Shown here: positions 1 to 7,211 of the stretch, piece after piece | Position numbering within the stretch: the stretch's first letter is position 1 | Layout: every line of letters begins with the position of its first letter | Source: Aquimarina algiphila | GTDB lineage: Bacteria > Bacteroidota > Bacteroidia > Flavobacteriales > Flavobacteriaceae | Length of the DNA: 64,000 bases | Assembly (NCBI RefSeq): GCF_007489275.1 | Contig: NZ_VLNR01000021.1 | Location: forward strand, 1-64,000 | Reading direction: 5' to 3' | Notes under the pieces: generated by a model | Databases searched by the model: none | What the model saw: the letters and a program-made list of their open reading frames with translations, nothing else | Told to the model about the DNA's origin: nothing | Made by a program: the position numbers and the translations under genes

Positions 1-41
1 CCTTTTAAAACCTTGAGTATTTTATCGTAATTTGCTTGAAA

Positions 42-121
42 GTTGTGCATATGAATTATAGTGTCGTAACTACAATTTACTGCCTTTTAGCAGTTTGCGC
101 AACTTTTTCTAAATGCACAAC
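42..121. repeat. Imperfect palindrome with nested hairpin upstream of orphan genes
   Basis: GTTGTGCAT at 42-50 is exactly the reverse complement of ATGCACAAC at 113-121. Inside lies a smaller hairpin, ACTGC (79-83) with GCAGT (90-94) around a 6-base loop. The 80-base element ends 19 bases before the start codon of the first orphan gene. It resembles a folded cassette recombination site in size and shape. The outer boxes run GTT...AAC rather than the AAC...GTT order of integron attC sites, so that identity is not claimed. No second copy was noticed in the window. Confidence 0.5.
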
Positions 122-140
122 GGGTTAATTAAGATTAATT

Positions 141-554
141 ATGGGATTAGCAGAAAGAAGAATTGTAAAAGCATATCAAGAAGGTGAATATGTTTCTTTA
201 GTGAATGAAATAAATTCATTGATGGGAAGTGAGATTGAATTTGATATAAATTGGGATAGTTTATCCTCTAACGGTCAATATTCTCATATATGGGAGGAGT
301 CATTCACAAAAGTTTATTTTACACCAATTATAAATGCATTTAATGAAATTACCGCAGATGATATGGGTAAAGAGGCACTTCAGGAAACATTAGTGAAAAT
401 AGTAATAAAAGATGATAATGACATTTATAGTGCTAATAGATGTTATGCTTTTGTAGATGGTGTACTTACAGTAGATCACTCAAGCTATTCGAATGTGGGT
501 AATGTTGATGAGCGTACCTCTGCTCTTGTTGAGATTTTAGAATCTCAATTATAA
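141..554 (+). CDS. Hypothetical protein, 137 aa
   Basis: I do not recognise this protein. It is a small, acidic, apparently soluble protein with no signal peptide or membrane segment. The N-terminus looks helical (residues 1-30), followed by mixed alpha/beta sequence with several aromatic residues. It starts 19 bases after the palindrome at 42-121 and is followed 15 bases later by another orphan gene on the same strand, so the two probably form one unit. Its size, acidity and cassette-like setting would fit an immunity or accessory protein, but no residue pattern supports a specific function. Confidence 0.65.
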   Translation: MGLAERRIVKAYQEGEYVSLVNEINSLMGSEIEFDINWDSLSSNGQYSHIWEESFTKVYFTPIINAFNEITADDMGKEALQETLVKIVIKDDNDIYSANRCYAFVDGVLTVDHSSYSNVGNVDERTSALVEILESQL

Positions 555-569
555 TATAGAAATGTTGAT

Positions 570-1241
570 ATGTTAAAAAACAAAATTAAAAAAGTTCCTG
601 TTTATTATAAACAGGAACTTTTATCATATTTGGCAGAGAAAGAAGAATCTACATTAGTAATTATAGTAACTTCTTCAGGGAAGACTTATAAGGGAATTGT
701 AGTGAAAGTGGAAGGAAAAGATAAAGACGTAATACTTCTGTTACAAATTGTTAGTCCTGAGGATATAATAACCGAAAATATATTACATATTACAATTGAT
801 AAGATTGAATCTCTTGAGTTTATAGAAAGCCAGAATGTTCTCAATATTTTGTCTAAAGGTACTGTCTTTGACAAAATTTATGATACCTCAGGAAAATTAC
901 AAGTTAAAAAAGCATTACGAAGATTTTCAGACGTTCTTCAGGATACTTATGGTTTGAAAATAGGTGCTCCAAAAATAATACTTCCAACCAATGGATATGA
1001 GTTAAATAGAGTTTTGCAACTTACAGAACAACTTCAGCATATAATGGTGAATATATTAGAAGAAGAAGATGCTCTTATAAGCTGGAAAGCCTCATATGAC
1101 TCAATCACTTTTATAGATGATGATTCTTTAAAAGTTATTCAAAATTATAAAACTATTGAAATCCATTTTCCATTCACAAACATTAATCTCCCAGAAATGC
1201 CTGCTAAAGAAGTAACCGCTATGATCTTAAATGTTTTGTAA
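570..1241 (+). CDS. Hypothetical protein, 223 aa
   Basis: I cannot assign this to a family. Residues 25-90 alternate hydrophobic and polar positions around a SGKTYKGIV stretch, a strand-rich pattern that vaguely recalls an Sm/SH3-like barrel. Residues 100-220 are mixed helical and strand sequence. There is no signal peptide or membrane segment, so it is probably cytoplasmic. It follows the 137-aa orphan by 15 bases and converges on crtZ, whose stop codon is only about 20 bases away. The pair occupies the place downstream of crtZ where many flavobacteria carry a lycopene cyclase gene. Confidence 0.65.
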   Translation: MLKNKIKKVPVYYKQELLSYLAEKEESTLVIIVTSSGKTYKGIVVKVEGKDKDVILLLQIVSPEDIITENILHITIDKIESLEFIESQNVLNILSKGTVFDKIYDTSGKLQVKKALRRFSDVLQDTYGLKIGAPKIILPTNGYELNRVLQLTEQLQHIMVNILEEEDALISWKASYDSITFIDDDSLKVIQNYKTIEIHFPFTNINLPEMPAKEVTAMILNVL

Positions 1242-1262
1242 GGTAGGTTTTGAGTTCTAAGG

Positions 1263-1718
1263 TTATTTTTTGAAATATTTAAATGGAACTACCAGCATTC
1301 CAAAGCATTCTCCTTTTTCTTTGCCAATATTTTTATGATGCATTTTATGAGCTCTTCTAACACCTTTTGCGTACCAATTATTTGCATTTCTCAATAGCTT
1401 AAAACGTTGATGAATAAAAATATCATGAACCACAAAATATGCAATACCATATGCCAAAATCCCTAGACCTATCGGTCTTCCTACCCAAAATGTGAGGGAA
1501 TCATGAAATAAAATACAAGACATACTGACTACTGCATAAAACACAAAGAATAAATCATTGCGTTCCCACCAGCTACCATGATCTTTATGATGATGATCTC
1601 TATGCAAAGACCATAAAAAACCATGCATTACATATTTATGAGTAAACCAAGCCATAAACTCCATAATAGAAAATGCGGCTAGAAAAACTAATATTTGAAT
1701 AAAGATTTTCACAAGCAT
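1263..1718 (-). CDS. crtZ: Beta-carotene hydroxylase CrtZ, 151 aa
   Basis: Membrane di-iron hydroxylase of the fatty acid hydroxylase superfamily that adds hydroxyl groups to the beta rings of beta-carotene to give zeaxanthin. The histidine clusters that bind iron are all visible: H27/H32 in HKYVMH, H39/H42/H43 in the HRDHHH segment, H98/H103 in HDIFIH, and H124/H127/H128 in HKMHH. Hydrophobic segments lie at residues 5-25, 55-72 and 82-98. The length of about 150 residues is normal for bacterial CrtZ. It is the last gene of the minus-strand operon regulator-crtI-crtB-crtZ, 21 bases after crtB. A beta-ring substrate implies a lycopene cyclase, which is not in this window. Confidence 0.9.
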   Translation of the reverse strand: MLVKIFIQILVFLAAFSIMEFMAWFTHKYVMHGFLWSLHRDHHHKDHGSWWERNDLFFVFYAVVSMSCILFHDSLTFWVGRPIGLGILAYGIAYFVVHDIFIHQRFKLLRNANNWYAKGVRRAHKMHHKNIGKEKGECFGMLVVPFKYFKK

Positions 1719-1739
1719 AAGATTTGTACAAAAATACGG

Positions 1740-2579
1740 TTAAATTAGATTTAATCTATAGTCAAAATATGATTTGGCTAATAAACCAAATTTTTGGTAA
1801 TTTGGGACTCGTATGCGAGCATTTTTTATTTCCAGAGAAGGAGTTTTTTTAAGTTTTTTTAACAATTTACGATAATAAATAAATGCAGTATATACCCCAA
1901 ACTTTGCTTCGACAGGAAGTTTTAAAATTCCTTTAAGACCTTTTTCAAAATCGTCTTCTATCTCTTTTATAATCCTAAGTTTTGAATCTTCATCTAACCT
2001 GTTAAGATCAGTATTAGGGAAATAAGTTCTTTCCAAATTTTCGTAGTCGGCTTTAAGGTCCCGTAAAAAGTTAACTTTTTGAAATGCAGATCCTAAATGC
2101 ATTGCACTTTCTTTGAGTCCGTCATACTTATTCTGGTCTCCATTAACAAAAACCTTCAAACACATCAATCCAACCACATCTGCAGATCCGTAAATATATT
2201 CTTTATATTCTAAATCCGTTAGGTATTTGGTCTTATGAAGATCTAGTCTCATGCTTTTCATAAAGGCTTCATAAAGTTCGGGATTAATATTGTATTGATG
2301 TACAGTTTTTTGAAAAGCATTAAGAATAGGGTTTAAGCTAATTCTATTTTCAATTGCTTTATACATTTCTTCTTCAAAATCATTAAATAATTTTTCTTTG
2401 TCATAATCATGAAATGTGTCTACAATTTCATCTGCAAACCTTACAAAACCATAAATATTGTATATGTCTTGTCGTATAGAATCTGATAACATTTTTGATG
2501 CTAGCGAAAATGAAGTACTGTATGAATTGGTGACAATTTTACTACAACTATAGGATACTGTATCAAAAATTGCTTTCAT
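1740..2579 (-). CDS. crtB: Phytoene synthase CrtB, 279 aa
   Basis: Squalene/phytoene synthase family enzyme that condenses two geranylgeranyl diphosphates head to head into phytoene, the first committed carotenoid step. Both aspartate-rich motifs are present: DEIVD at residues 50-54, just after RFA, and DLKAD at 174-178, preceded by NFLR and followed by the ERTYFP segment. The length fits the family (about 280-310 aa). The protein is soluble or membrane-peripheral, with no signal peptide. It lies 35 bases downstream of crtI in the same operon, and crtZ follows by 21 bases. Confidence 0.93.
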   Translation of the reverse strand: MKAIFDTVSYSCSKIVTNSYSTSFSLASKMLSDSIRQDIYNIYGFVRFADEIVDTFHDYDKEKLFNDFEEEMYKAIENRISLNPILNAFQKTVHQYNINPELYEAFMKSMRLDLHKTKYLTDLEYKEYIYGSADVVGLMCLKVFVNGDQNKYDGLKESAMHLGSAFQKVNFLRDLKADYENLERTYFPNTDLNRLDEDSKLRIIKEIEDDFEKGLKGILKLPVEAKFGVYTAFIYYRKLLKKLKKTPSLEIKNARIRVPNYQKFGLLAKSYFDYRLNLI

Positions 2580-2614
2580 ATGGATTGAGTTTAGTTAAGA
2601 GTTGTTGAGATGGT

Positions 2615-4108
2615 TTATGTTGTGATTAGTTCTAGTTCTTTATGTTGTTGATATTCGGCTTCAATTAATCCTGCTACTAGCTTACCAGAAATTAGTGATG
2701 GTGGCACCCCAGGGCCAGGAACGGTAAGCTGTCCTGTGAAGAATAAATCTTTTACTTTTTTACTTTTCAATTTGGGTCTAAGGAAAGCAGTTTGTAAAAG
2801 TGTATTCGCCATTCCATATGCATTTCCTTTATACGAATTATATTCTTTAATAAAGTCTTTTACACAAAAGGACTCTTTAAAGATAATATTATTTTTAACA
2901 TTTTGTTCTGTTAAAGCTTCGAAACGGGTAATAATTTTATCAAAATACTGTTCTCTTAATTCATCTGTATCTTCTATACCTGGAGCTAATGGAATAAGAA
3001 AAAAACCATTTTCATTACCTTCTGGAGCAGATTTAGCATCTGTTAATGAGGTGAAATTAGCATAAAATAGAGGTTGATCAGGCCATTTAGGAGAATCATA
3101 TATATCTTTTGCGTGTTTATCAAAATCAGTATCAAAAAATAAGTTATGATGATTTATGTTTTTTAATTTCTTATCAAAGCCTACATAAAATAATAAGGAA
3201 GAAGGAGCAAAGGTTTTTTTGTCCCAATATTTTTCAGAATACTGTCGATGTTCTATATTTAATAATGTTTCTCCATGGTGATAATCTGCGCCACATAATA
3301 CAATATCGGCATCGATCTTTTTATCATTTACTACAATACCATTAGCTTTCCCGTTTTCAACGACAATTTTTTTGACATTAGAATCCGTATGAATTTTAAC
3401 ACCCAGAGATTGCGCTAATTTTCCCATTCCAAGTATTACTTCATACATACCTCCTCTTGGGTGCCATGTTCCTAATCCAAAATCTGCATAATTCATGAAA
3501 CTATAAAATGCAGGAGTATCGCTTGGTTTGGCTCCCAGAAACAGGACTGGAAATTCGAGTATTTGAATTAGTTTTGGGTTTTTGAAATCTTTACGAACCT
3601 CTTTAGAAATTGTGCTGAAAAACTGACCTATCCTTTGGATGGTTTCTTTAGTTACTAATTCTAATGGAGAGACCCCAGGTCTATAAACCAGATTTTTTAT
3701 GGCTATCTCATAATTGTTTTGAGCAGTAGCGATAAATTTTTTCAATTTAGTAGAACTCCCTTTTTCTTCATTCTCAAAGGCTGTATATATTTTGTCTAAC
3801 GTGTCTTCTATCGCAATACTTTCTTTGTTTTCAAAAAATACTTTGTATGCTGGGTTTAGTTTATCAAGAGTGTAAAAGTTAGAAGCAGTTGTATTAAAAT
3901 CATTGAAAAAACTCTCAAATACGTCGGGCATCCAATACCAAGAAGGGCCAATATCAAATGTGAATCCCTCCTTTTTTAATTGTCTTGCTCTCCCTCCAAT
4001 AGTAGAGTTTTTTTCATAAATAGTAACCTCATATCCTAGTTGCGCGAGGTAACACGAAGCAGAAAGAGAAGAGAAGCCAGAACCAATGATCGTTATTTTT
4101 TTTGACAT
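2615..4108 (-). CDS. crtI: Phytoene desaturase CrtI, 497 aa
   Basis: FAD-dependent carotenoid desaturase of the CrtI type, converting phytoene to lycopene. The N-terminal dinucleotide-binding motif GSGFSSLSASCYLA begins at residue 9, followed by an acidic strand end (YEKN) and the GGRARQL segment typical of this amine-oxidase-like fold. The C-terminus carries the carotenoid-desaturase signature region FFTGQLTVPGPGVPPSLISG near residues 450-475. Length is normal (about 490-510 aa). It is the second gene of the operon, 25 bases after the MerR-family regulator, with crtB and crtZ downstream. Confidence 0.94.
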   Translation of the reverse strand: MSKKITIIGSGFSSLSASCYLAQLGYEVTIYEKNSTIGGRARQLKKEGFTFDIGPSWYWMPDVFESFFNDFNTTASNFYTLDKLNPAYKVFFENKESIAIEDTLDKIYTAFENEEKGSSTKLKKFIATAQNNYEIAIKNLVYRPGVSPLELVTKETIQRIGQFFSTISKEVRKDFKNPKLIQILEFPVLFLGAKPSDTPAFYSFMNYADFGLGTWHPRGGMYEVILGMGKLAQSLGVKIHTDSNVKKIVVENGKANGIVVNDKKIDADIVLCGADYHHGETLLNIEHRQYSEKYWDKKTFAPSSLLFYVGFDKKLKNINHHNLFFDTDFDKHAKDIYDSPKWPDQPLFYANFTSLTDAKSAPEGNENGFFLIPLAPGIEDTDELREQYFDKIITRFEALTEQNVKNNIIFKESFCVKDFIKEYNSYKGNAYGMANTLLQTAFLRPKLKSKKVKDLFFTGQLTVPGPGVPPSLISGKLVAGLIEAEYQQHKELELITT

Positions 4109-4133
4109 AACTAGAGAAATGGATGTTTACTTT

Positions 4134-5030
4134 TTAAAGTTCGGAAATTAATGCACTAATTGTATTGAAATAACGATGATTTTGCACATTACTTTTATCA
4201 ATATGCATAATCTGCTTACCTAGCATCCAAAGTTCATTTGCTTTTTCTGTACAGACAATTTTGTTAAAATCATCTACATAACTAGAAATATTATCTTTTT
4301 CAGGTTTTATAGTAAAATAGGATACAAATATAGTTTCTTCATGAAAAGAAAGCATATTAGGTAAACTATCTAAAGGAATACTTGGCCCGAGATATATCGC
4401 TTTGTACCCATGTAATAAAATCTCATAATTTACATATAATAACCCCAATTCATGTATTTCATTCTCGGGAAGAAATAATACAAATGCTTTATCTTGTTTT
4501 GTTGGTTTAGAATATTGAAGTTTTTCTATGTTTAATAACAATTTTTGTTTAATCAAATTAGTGATAAAATGTTCATGCGAAGGACTAATAGTATTCGTTT
4601 GCCATAATAATCCTATCTCTTTGAGAAGCGGTATGAAAACATCTACAAATATTTGCCTGAAATTTCTCTTACTTTCAAGTTGTTCGTAGGTTCCTAAAAA
4701 TAATTCAAGATCATAATTAAGCATTGCAATCTTAAAGGAATTTATCGCTTGATTTTTAGTACTGTTATCGGATACAATACTTCTAACATATTCATTAATT
4801 TGTTGTTCATCCAGTTTAGAGATTCTGGATATTTTGTATCCACTATTAACCAAATAGGTAACATTAAGTAGCTTTTGAAGACTCTTTAGGTTGTAAGTCC
4901 TTATATTAGTTTCAGTACGATTAGGAGAAAGTAGGTTATAGCGTTTTTCCCATATTCTTATGGTGTGAGCTTTTACACCACAAAGATTTTCTAAGTCCTT
5001 AATACTAAAAATTTGTTTAACGTTGTTCAC
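4134..5030 (-). CDS. MerR-family regulator with cobalamin-binding-like domain (CarH/LitR type), 298 aa
   Basis: Transcription factor, first gene of the carotenoid operon. Residues 6-75 are a MerR winged helix (VKAHTIRIWEKRYNLLSPNR). The C-terminal half looks like the helical plus Rossmann-like cobalamin domain of CarH/LitR photoreceptors. Two hallmarks are visible: W-x9-EH (W143, E153, H154) and E-x-H-x-x-G (E191, H193, G196). In the family, H193 would be the cobalt ligand and W143/H154 sit over adenosylcobalamin. In known members the dark-state tetramer represses carotenoid genes and light releases it. That this protein is light-responsive is inferred; apo-type relatives also exist. Confidence 0.85.
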   Translation of the reverse strand: MNNVKQIFSIKDLENLCGVKAHTIRIWEKRYNLLSPNRTETNIRTYNLKSLQKLLNVTYLVNSGYKISRISKLDEQQINEYVRSIVSDNSTKNQAINSFKIAMLNYDLELFLGTYEQLESKRNFRQIFVDVFIPLLKEIGLLWQTNTISPSHEHFITNLIKQKLLLNIEKLQYSKPTKQDKAFVLFLPENEIHELGLLYVNYEILLHGYKAIYLGPSIPLDSLPNMLSFHEETIFVSYFTIKPEKDNISSYVDDFNKIVCTEKANELWMLGKQIMHIDKSNVQNHRYFNTISALISEL

Positions 5031-5051
5031 CTTTTTTCAAAAATAGTTAAA

Positions 5052-5119
5052 CAAACTTAAGCAAAAGAAAACACTTATTTTTCCATTATTTGTTAAAATA
5101 ATTAAGATAATTGTTAAAA
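5052..5119 (-). promoter_or_regulatory. Candidate crt operon promoter and regulator binding repeats
   Basis: On the minus strand, TAAGTTTG (5052-5059) matches the Bacteroidota -7 consensus TAnnTTTG and lies 22 bases before the regulator start. No good TTTG -33 box is found 19-21 bases upstream. Just upstream, the plus-strand sequence TTGTTAAAA occurs twice in direct repeat, at 5090-5098 and 5111-5119, a 21-base period (two helical turns). The related AGTTAAAC at 5045-5052 overlaps the -7 box by one base. These are reasonable operator candidates for the MerR-family protein. The rest of the 198-base gap to the sigma gene shows nothing else clear. Confidence 0.35.
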
Positions 5120-5228
5120 AAAGATTCTATTATGGTAATAACTGCGTTTTCTTGATGGTATCTAATACTAAAGTTTAATAAAACTTAATTTTTTTAAAAA
5201 TGAAATTAAAATTTTGATTTTGAATTGT

Positions 5229-5786
5229 TTATAAGAAAAAAATAGAAACATTAGTTTTTAGAAAGCGCAACGCTTTACTAATATGAACTTCGACAGTTTT
5301 GGTAGAAATTCCCAAAATAACAGCAATTTCTTTATGTTTTTTTTGTTCTAATCGACTTAACTTAAATACTTCTCTACATTTTTTTGGGAGCTTTTCAATA
5401 GCTTTTTCAAGTTTGGACCAATCTGTGTCTAATTGACTTTCTTCTATCTCATTGTATGTATCAAATATTACTTCCCACTTTAACGTATCCAAAGCATCAT
5501 ATTCTTTCTTCTTTTTTCTTAAATGCATCAAGAATTCATTATGACAAGCTCTAAAAAGATAGTTTTTTAAAGAAGTAGTAATGTTTAATGAAGACTTTTT
5601 TTCCCAAAGTCTGAGTAGAACATTTTGCACAAGGTCTTCTGATAATGAAGAATCGTGAGATAGTTTATATACATAGTTATAAAGCCACGAATAATATCTA
5701 TCAAATAATATTCTATAGCTATGCTGATCCCCTTTTGTAAGCCCTTGAATCAGTAACTTTTCTATGTCACGTGTATTAGTATTCAT
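5229..5786 (-). CDS. ECF RNA polymerase sigma factor, 185 aa
   Basis: Sigma-70 family extracytoplasmic-function factor of the FecI-like Bacteroidota group. Region 2 spans about residues 20-90 (FDRYYSWLYNYVYKLSHD, then the SEDLVQNVLLRLWEK core-binding helix). Region 4 spans about 125-175 with a helix-turn-helix (HKEIAVILGISTKTVEVHIS). The gene is divergent from a FecR-type anti-sigma gene 79 bases away, which is followed by a TonB receptor, so it most likely forms a cell-surface signalling triad with them. Usually sigma and fecR are co-directional; here they are head to head. The C-terminal tail is unusually hydrophobic (NVSIFFL). Confidence 0.92.
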   Translation of the reverse strand: MNTNTRDIEKLLIQGLTKGDQHSYRILFDRYYSWLYNYVYKLSHDSSLSEDLVQNVLLRLWEKKSSLNITTSLKNYLFRACHNEFLMHLRKKKKEYDALDTLKWEVIFDTYNEIEESQLDTDWSKLEKAIEKLPKKCREVFKLSRLEQKKHKEIAVILGISTKTVEVHISKALRFLKTNVSIFFL

Positions 5787-5825
5787 TATGAAAATCGTAG
5801 ACTAAATTAAAAAAAATAAAATAAA

Positions 5826-5852
5826 GTAAGGGATTTGTGGTTTTTCTGCATC
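5826..5852 (+). promoter_or_regulatory. Candidate ECF promoter for fecR-receptor unit
   Basis: GTAAGGG (5826-5832), exactly 16 bases, then CATC (5849-5852). It has the same geometry as the GGTAGGG-N16-CGTT sites of the second ECF system at 57-61 kb, with different box sequences. It lies 14-23 bases before the two possible FecR start codons. It is a single occurrence, so the call rests on similarity of architecture. Confidence 0.35.
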
Positions 5853-5865
5853 TTTTAATTAGAAA

Positions 5866-7047
5866 ATGCAAAGAATGGATAATTATTTAACAATAATTGA
5901 AAGATATCTTGAAGGTAGTATCTCAGCTTCAGAGAAAAAAACTTTACAAAAATGGCTTGCTGAAGAAGAAAATCATAAGATACTTTTCAGACAAAAAATA
6001 AAAGAATGGTATGCTAAACAAAAAGATATCCCGGTAGATTCAAATGATGCTTATATGCGTTTTAAGCAAACTATAGATGAAAAGGCTAAAGAAGAAATTG
6101 TATTTAGACCATGGATTAAGATTATAAAATATGCTGCAATTTTAGGAGGAGTAATTTTAGCAGGATACTATTATACTACACTAGACAGGTTTACTCATAA
6201 GACAAATATTGATATTGTAGAGTCAAGTACATCATCAATGGATAAGATCAAAATAACGGATGAAGAAGGTACTATAACCTTAATGAGTTTTGATGATAAA
6301 ACAGATATAACAAACGCAAGTGGAAATTTAATAGGGAAAAAAGATCAACATCAATTTATAGTGCAGCCAAATGAGGCTACAACTGAGACTAAGTATATGG
6401 AAATCTCCATTCCGAAAGGAAAGCTTTTTCAACTAACACTGTCTGATGGGACAAAAGTCTGGTTGAATGCGGCTAGTACTCTAAAATTTCCACAACATTT
6501 TATTGCATCTGAAAAACATAGAACCGTTTACCTCGAAGGAGAAGCATTTTTTGATGTCACTACGAATAAAAAACAACCTTTTGTTGTAAAAACATCTACT
6601 GTGGATGTAGAAGTGTTAGGTACACAATTCAATGTGTCTTCTTATGCAGAGGATACAACAGTAAAGACCACTTTGGTAGAAGGTGCAGTAGTTGTAAATG
6701 ATCAGAGTGAAAATACAGGTTCATTAAAACTCTCTCCAAGTTATCAGGCTATTTATAGTAAAGAAAAGAATGTTTTAGATAAAAAGAAAGTAAACACCAT
6801 GTTATATACTTCATGGATGGATAGGAAGATTATTCTACAAAATGAATCTTTTGCAGAAGCATATAAAAGAATCGAACGAGCGTATAATGTTACTATAATT
6901 AGTCAGAATAGAAAATTAAATAACACAAATTTTACAGGAGAATTTGACATAGAAAATATTGAAGAAATCCTAAAAACATTTTCAGGAACTTTAAAATTTA
7001 CTTATGAAATAGATCAAAATAAAATTTTAATACATCCAGAAAACTAA
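5866..7047 (+). CDS. FecR-type anti-sigma factor, 393 aa
   Basis: Inner-membrane anti-sigma factor. Residues 1-75 are a cytoplasmic helical domain (NYLTIIERYLEGSISASEKK, then a WLAEEENHKILF segment). A single membrane span lies at about residues 84-105. A periplasmic FecR domain covers about 175-285 (the GKLFQLTLSDGTKVWLNAAS and VYLEGEAFFDV blocks). A C-terminal DUF4974/STN-like domain (about 320-390) is the part expected to meet the signalling domain of the receptor. The second methionine (position 5875, MDNYL) is an equally good start. The gene is divergent from its probable sigma partner and followed after 164 bases by the TonB receptor. Confidence 0.9.
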   Translation: MQRMDNYLTIIERYLEGSISASEKKTLQKWLAEEENHKILFRQKIKEWYAKQKDIPVDSNDAYMRFKQTIDEKAKEEIVFRPWIKIIKYAAILGGVILAGYYYTTLDRFTHKTNIDIVESSTSSMDKIKITDEEGTITLMSFDDKTDITNASGNLIGKKDQHQFIVQPNEATTETKYMEISIPKGKLFQLTLSDGTKVWLNAASTLKFPQHFIASEKHRTVYLEGEAFFDVTTNKKQPFVVKTSTVDVEVLGTQFNVSSYAEDTTVKTTLVEGAVVVNDQSENTGSLKLSPSYQAIYSKEKNVLDKKKVNTMLYTSWMDRKIILQNESFAEAYKRIERAYNVTIISQNRKLNNTNFTGEFDIENIEEILKTFSGTLKFTYEIDQNKILIHPEN

Positions 7048-7121
7048 TGGCAAGATTCATTAGTAATATTAAAAACAATAAAAACCTCATTGCTTATGTA
7101 AACACAAAATGATTACAATTT

Positions 7122-7164
7122 ATCAGTAAAAAAAAGGAAGTGCTGCTACACTTCCCTTACTGAT
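7122..7164 (-). terminator. Two-tier hairpin, intrinsic-terminator-like on the minus strand
   Basis: The outer arms ATCAGTAA (7122-7129) and TTACTGAT (7157-7164) enclose the inner arms GGAAGTG (7136-7142) and CACTTCC (7149-7155). Between the left arms is a run of A. Read on the minus strand, this is a GC-bearing stem followed by about nine T, the form of an intrinsic terminator. No minus-strand gene lies upstream of it for more than 3 kb. On the plus strand, it would fold in the leader of the TonB receptor mRNA without a T tract. Confidence 0.55.
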
Positions 7165-7211
7165 TCGATTATTATATAACTGAGTACTTAACAATCAAAC
7201 TTTTCAAAAAT

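Noticed and set aside
42-121. Integron attC site
   Set aside because: The outer boxes read GTT...AAC, the reverse of attC order, the R-Y-Y-Y-A-A-C/G-T-T-R-R-R-Y consensus is not met, and no integrase gene is in view. Reported only as a palindrome.
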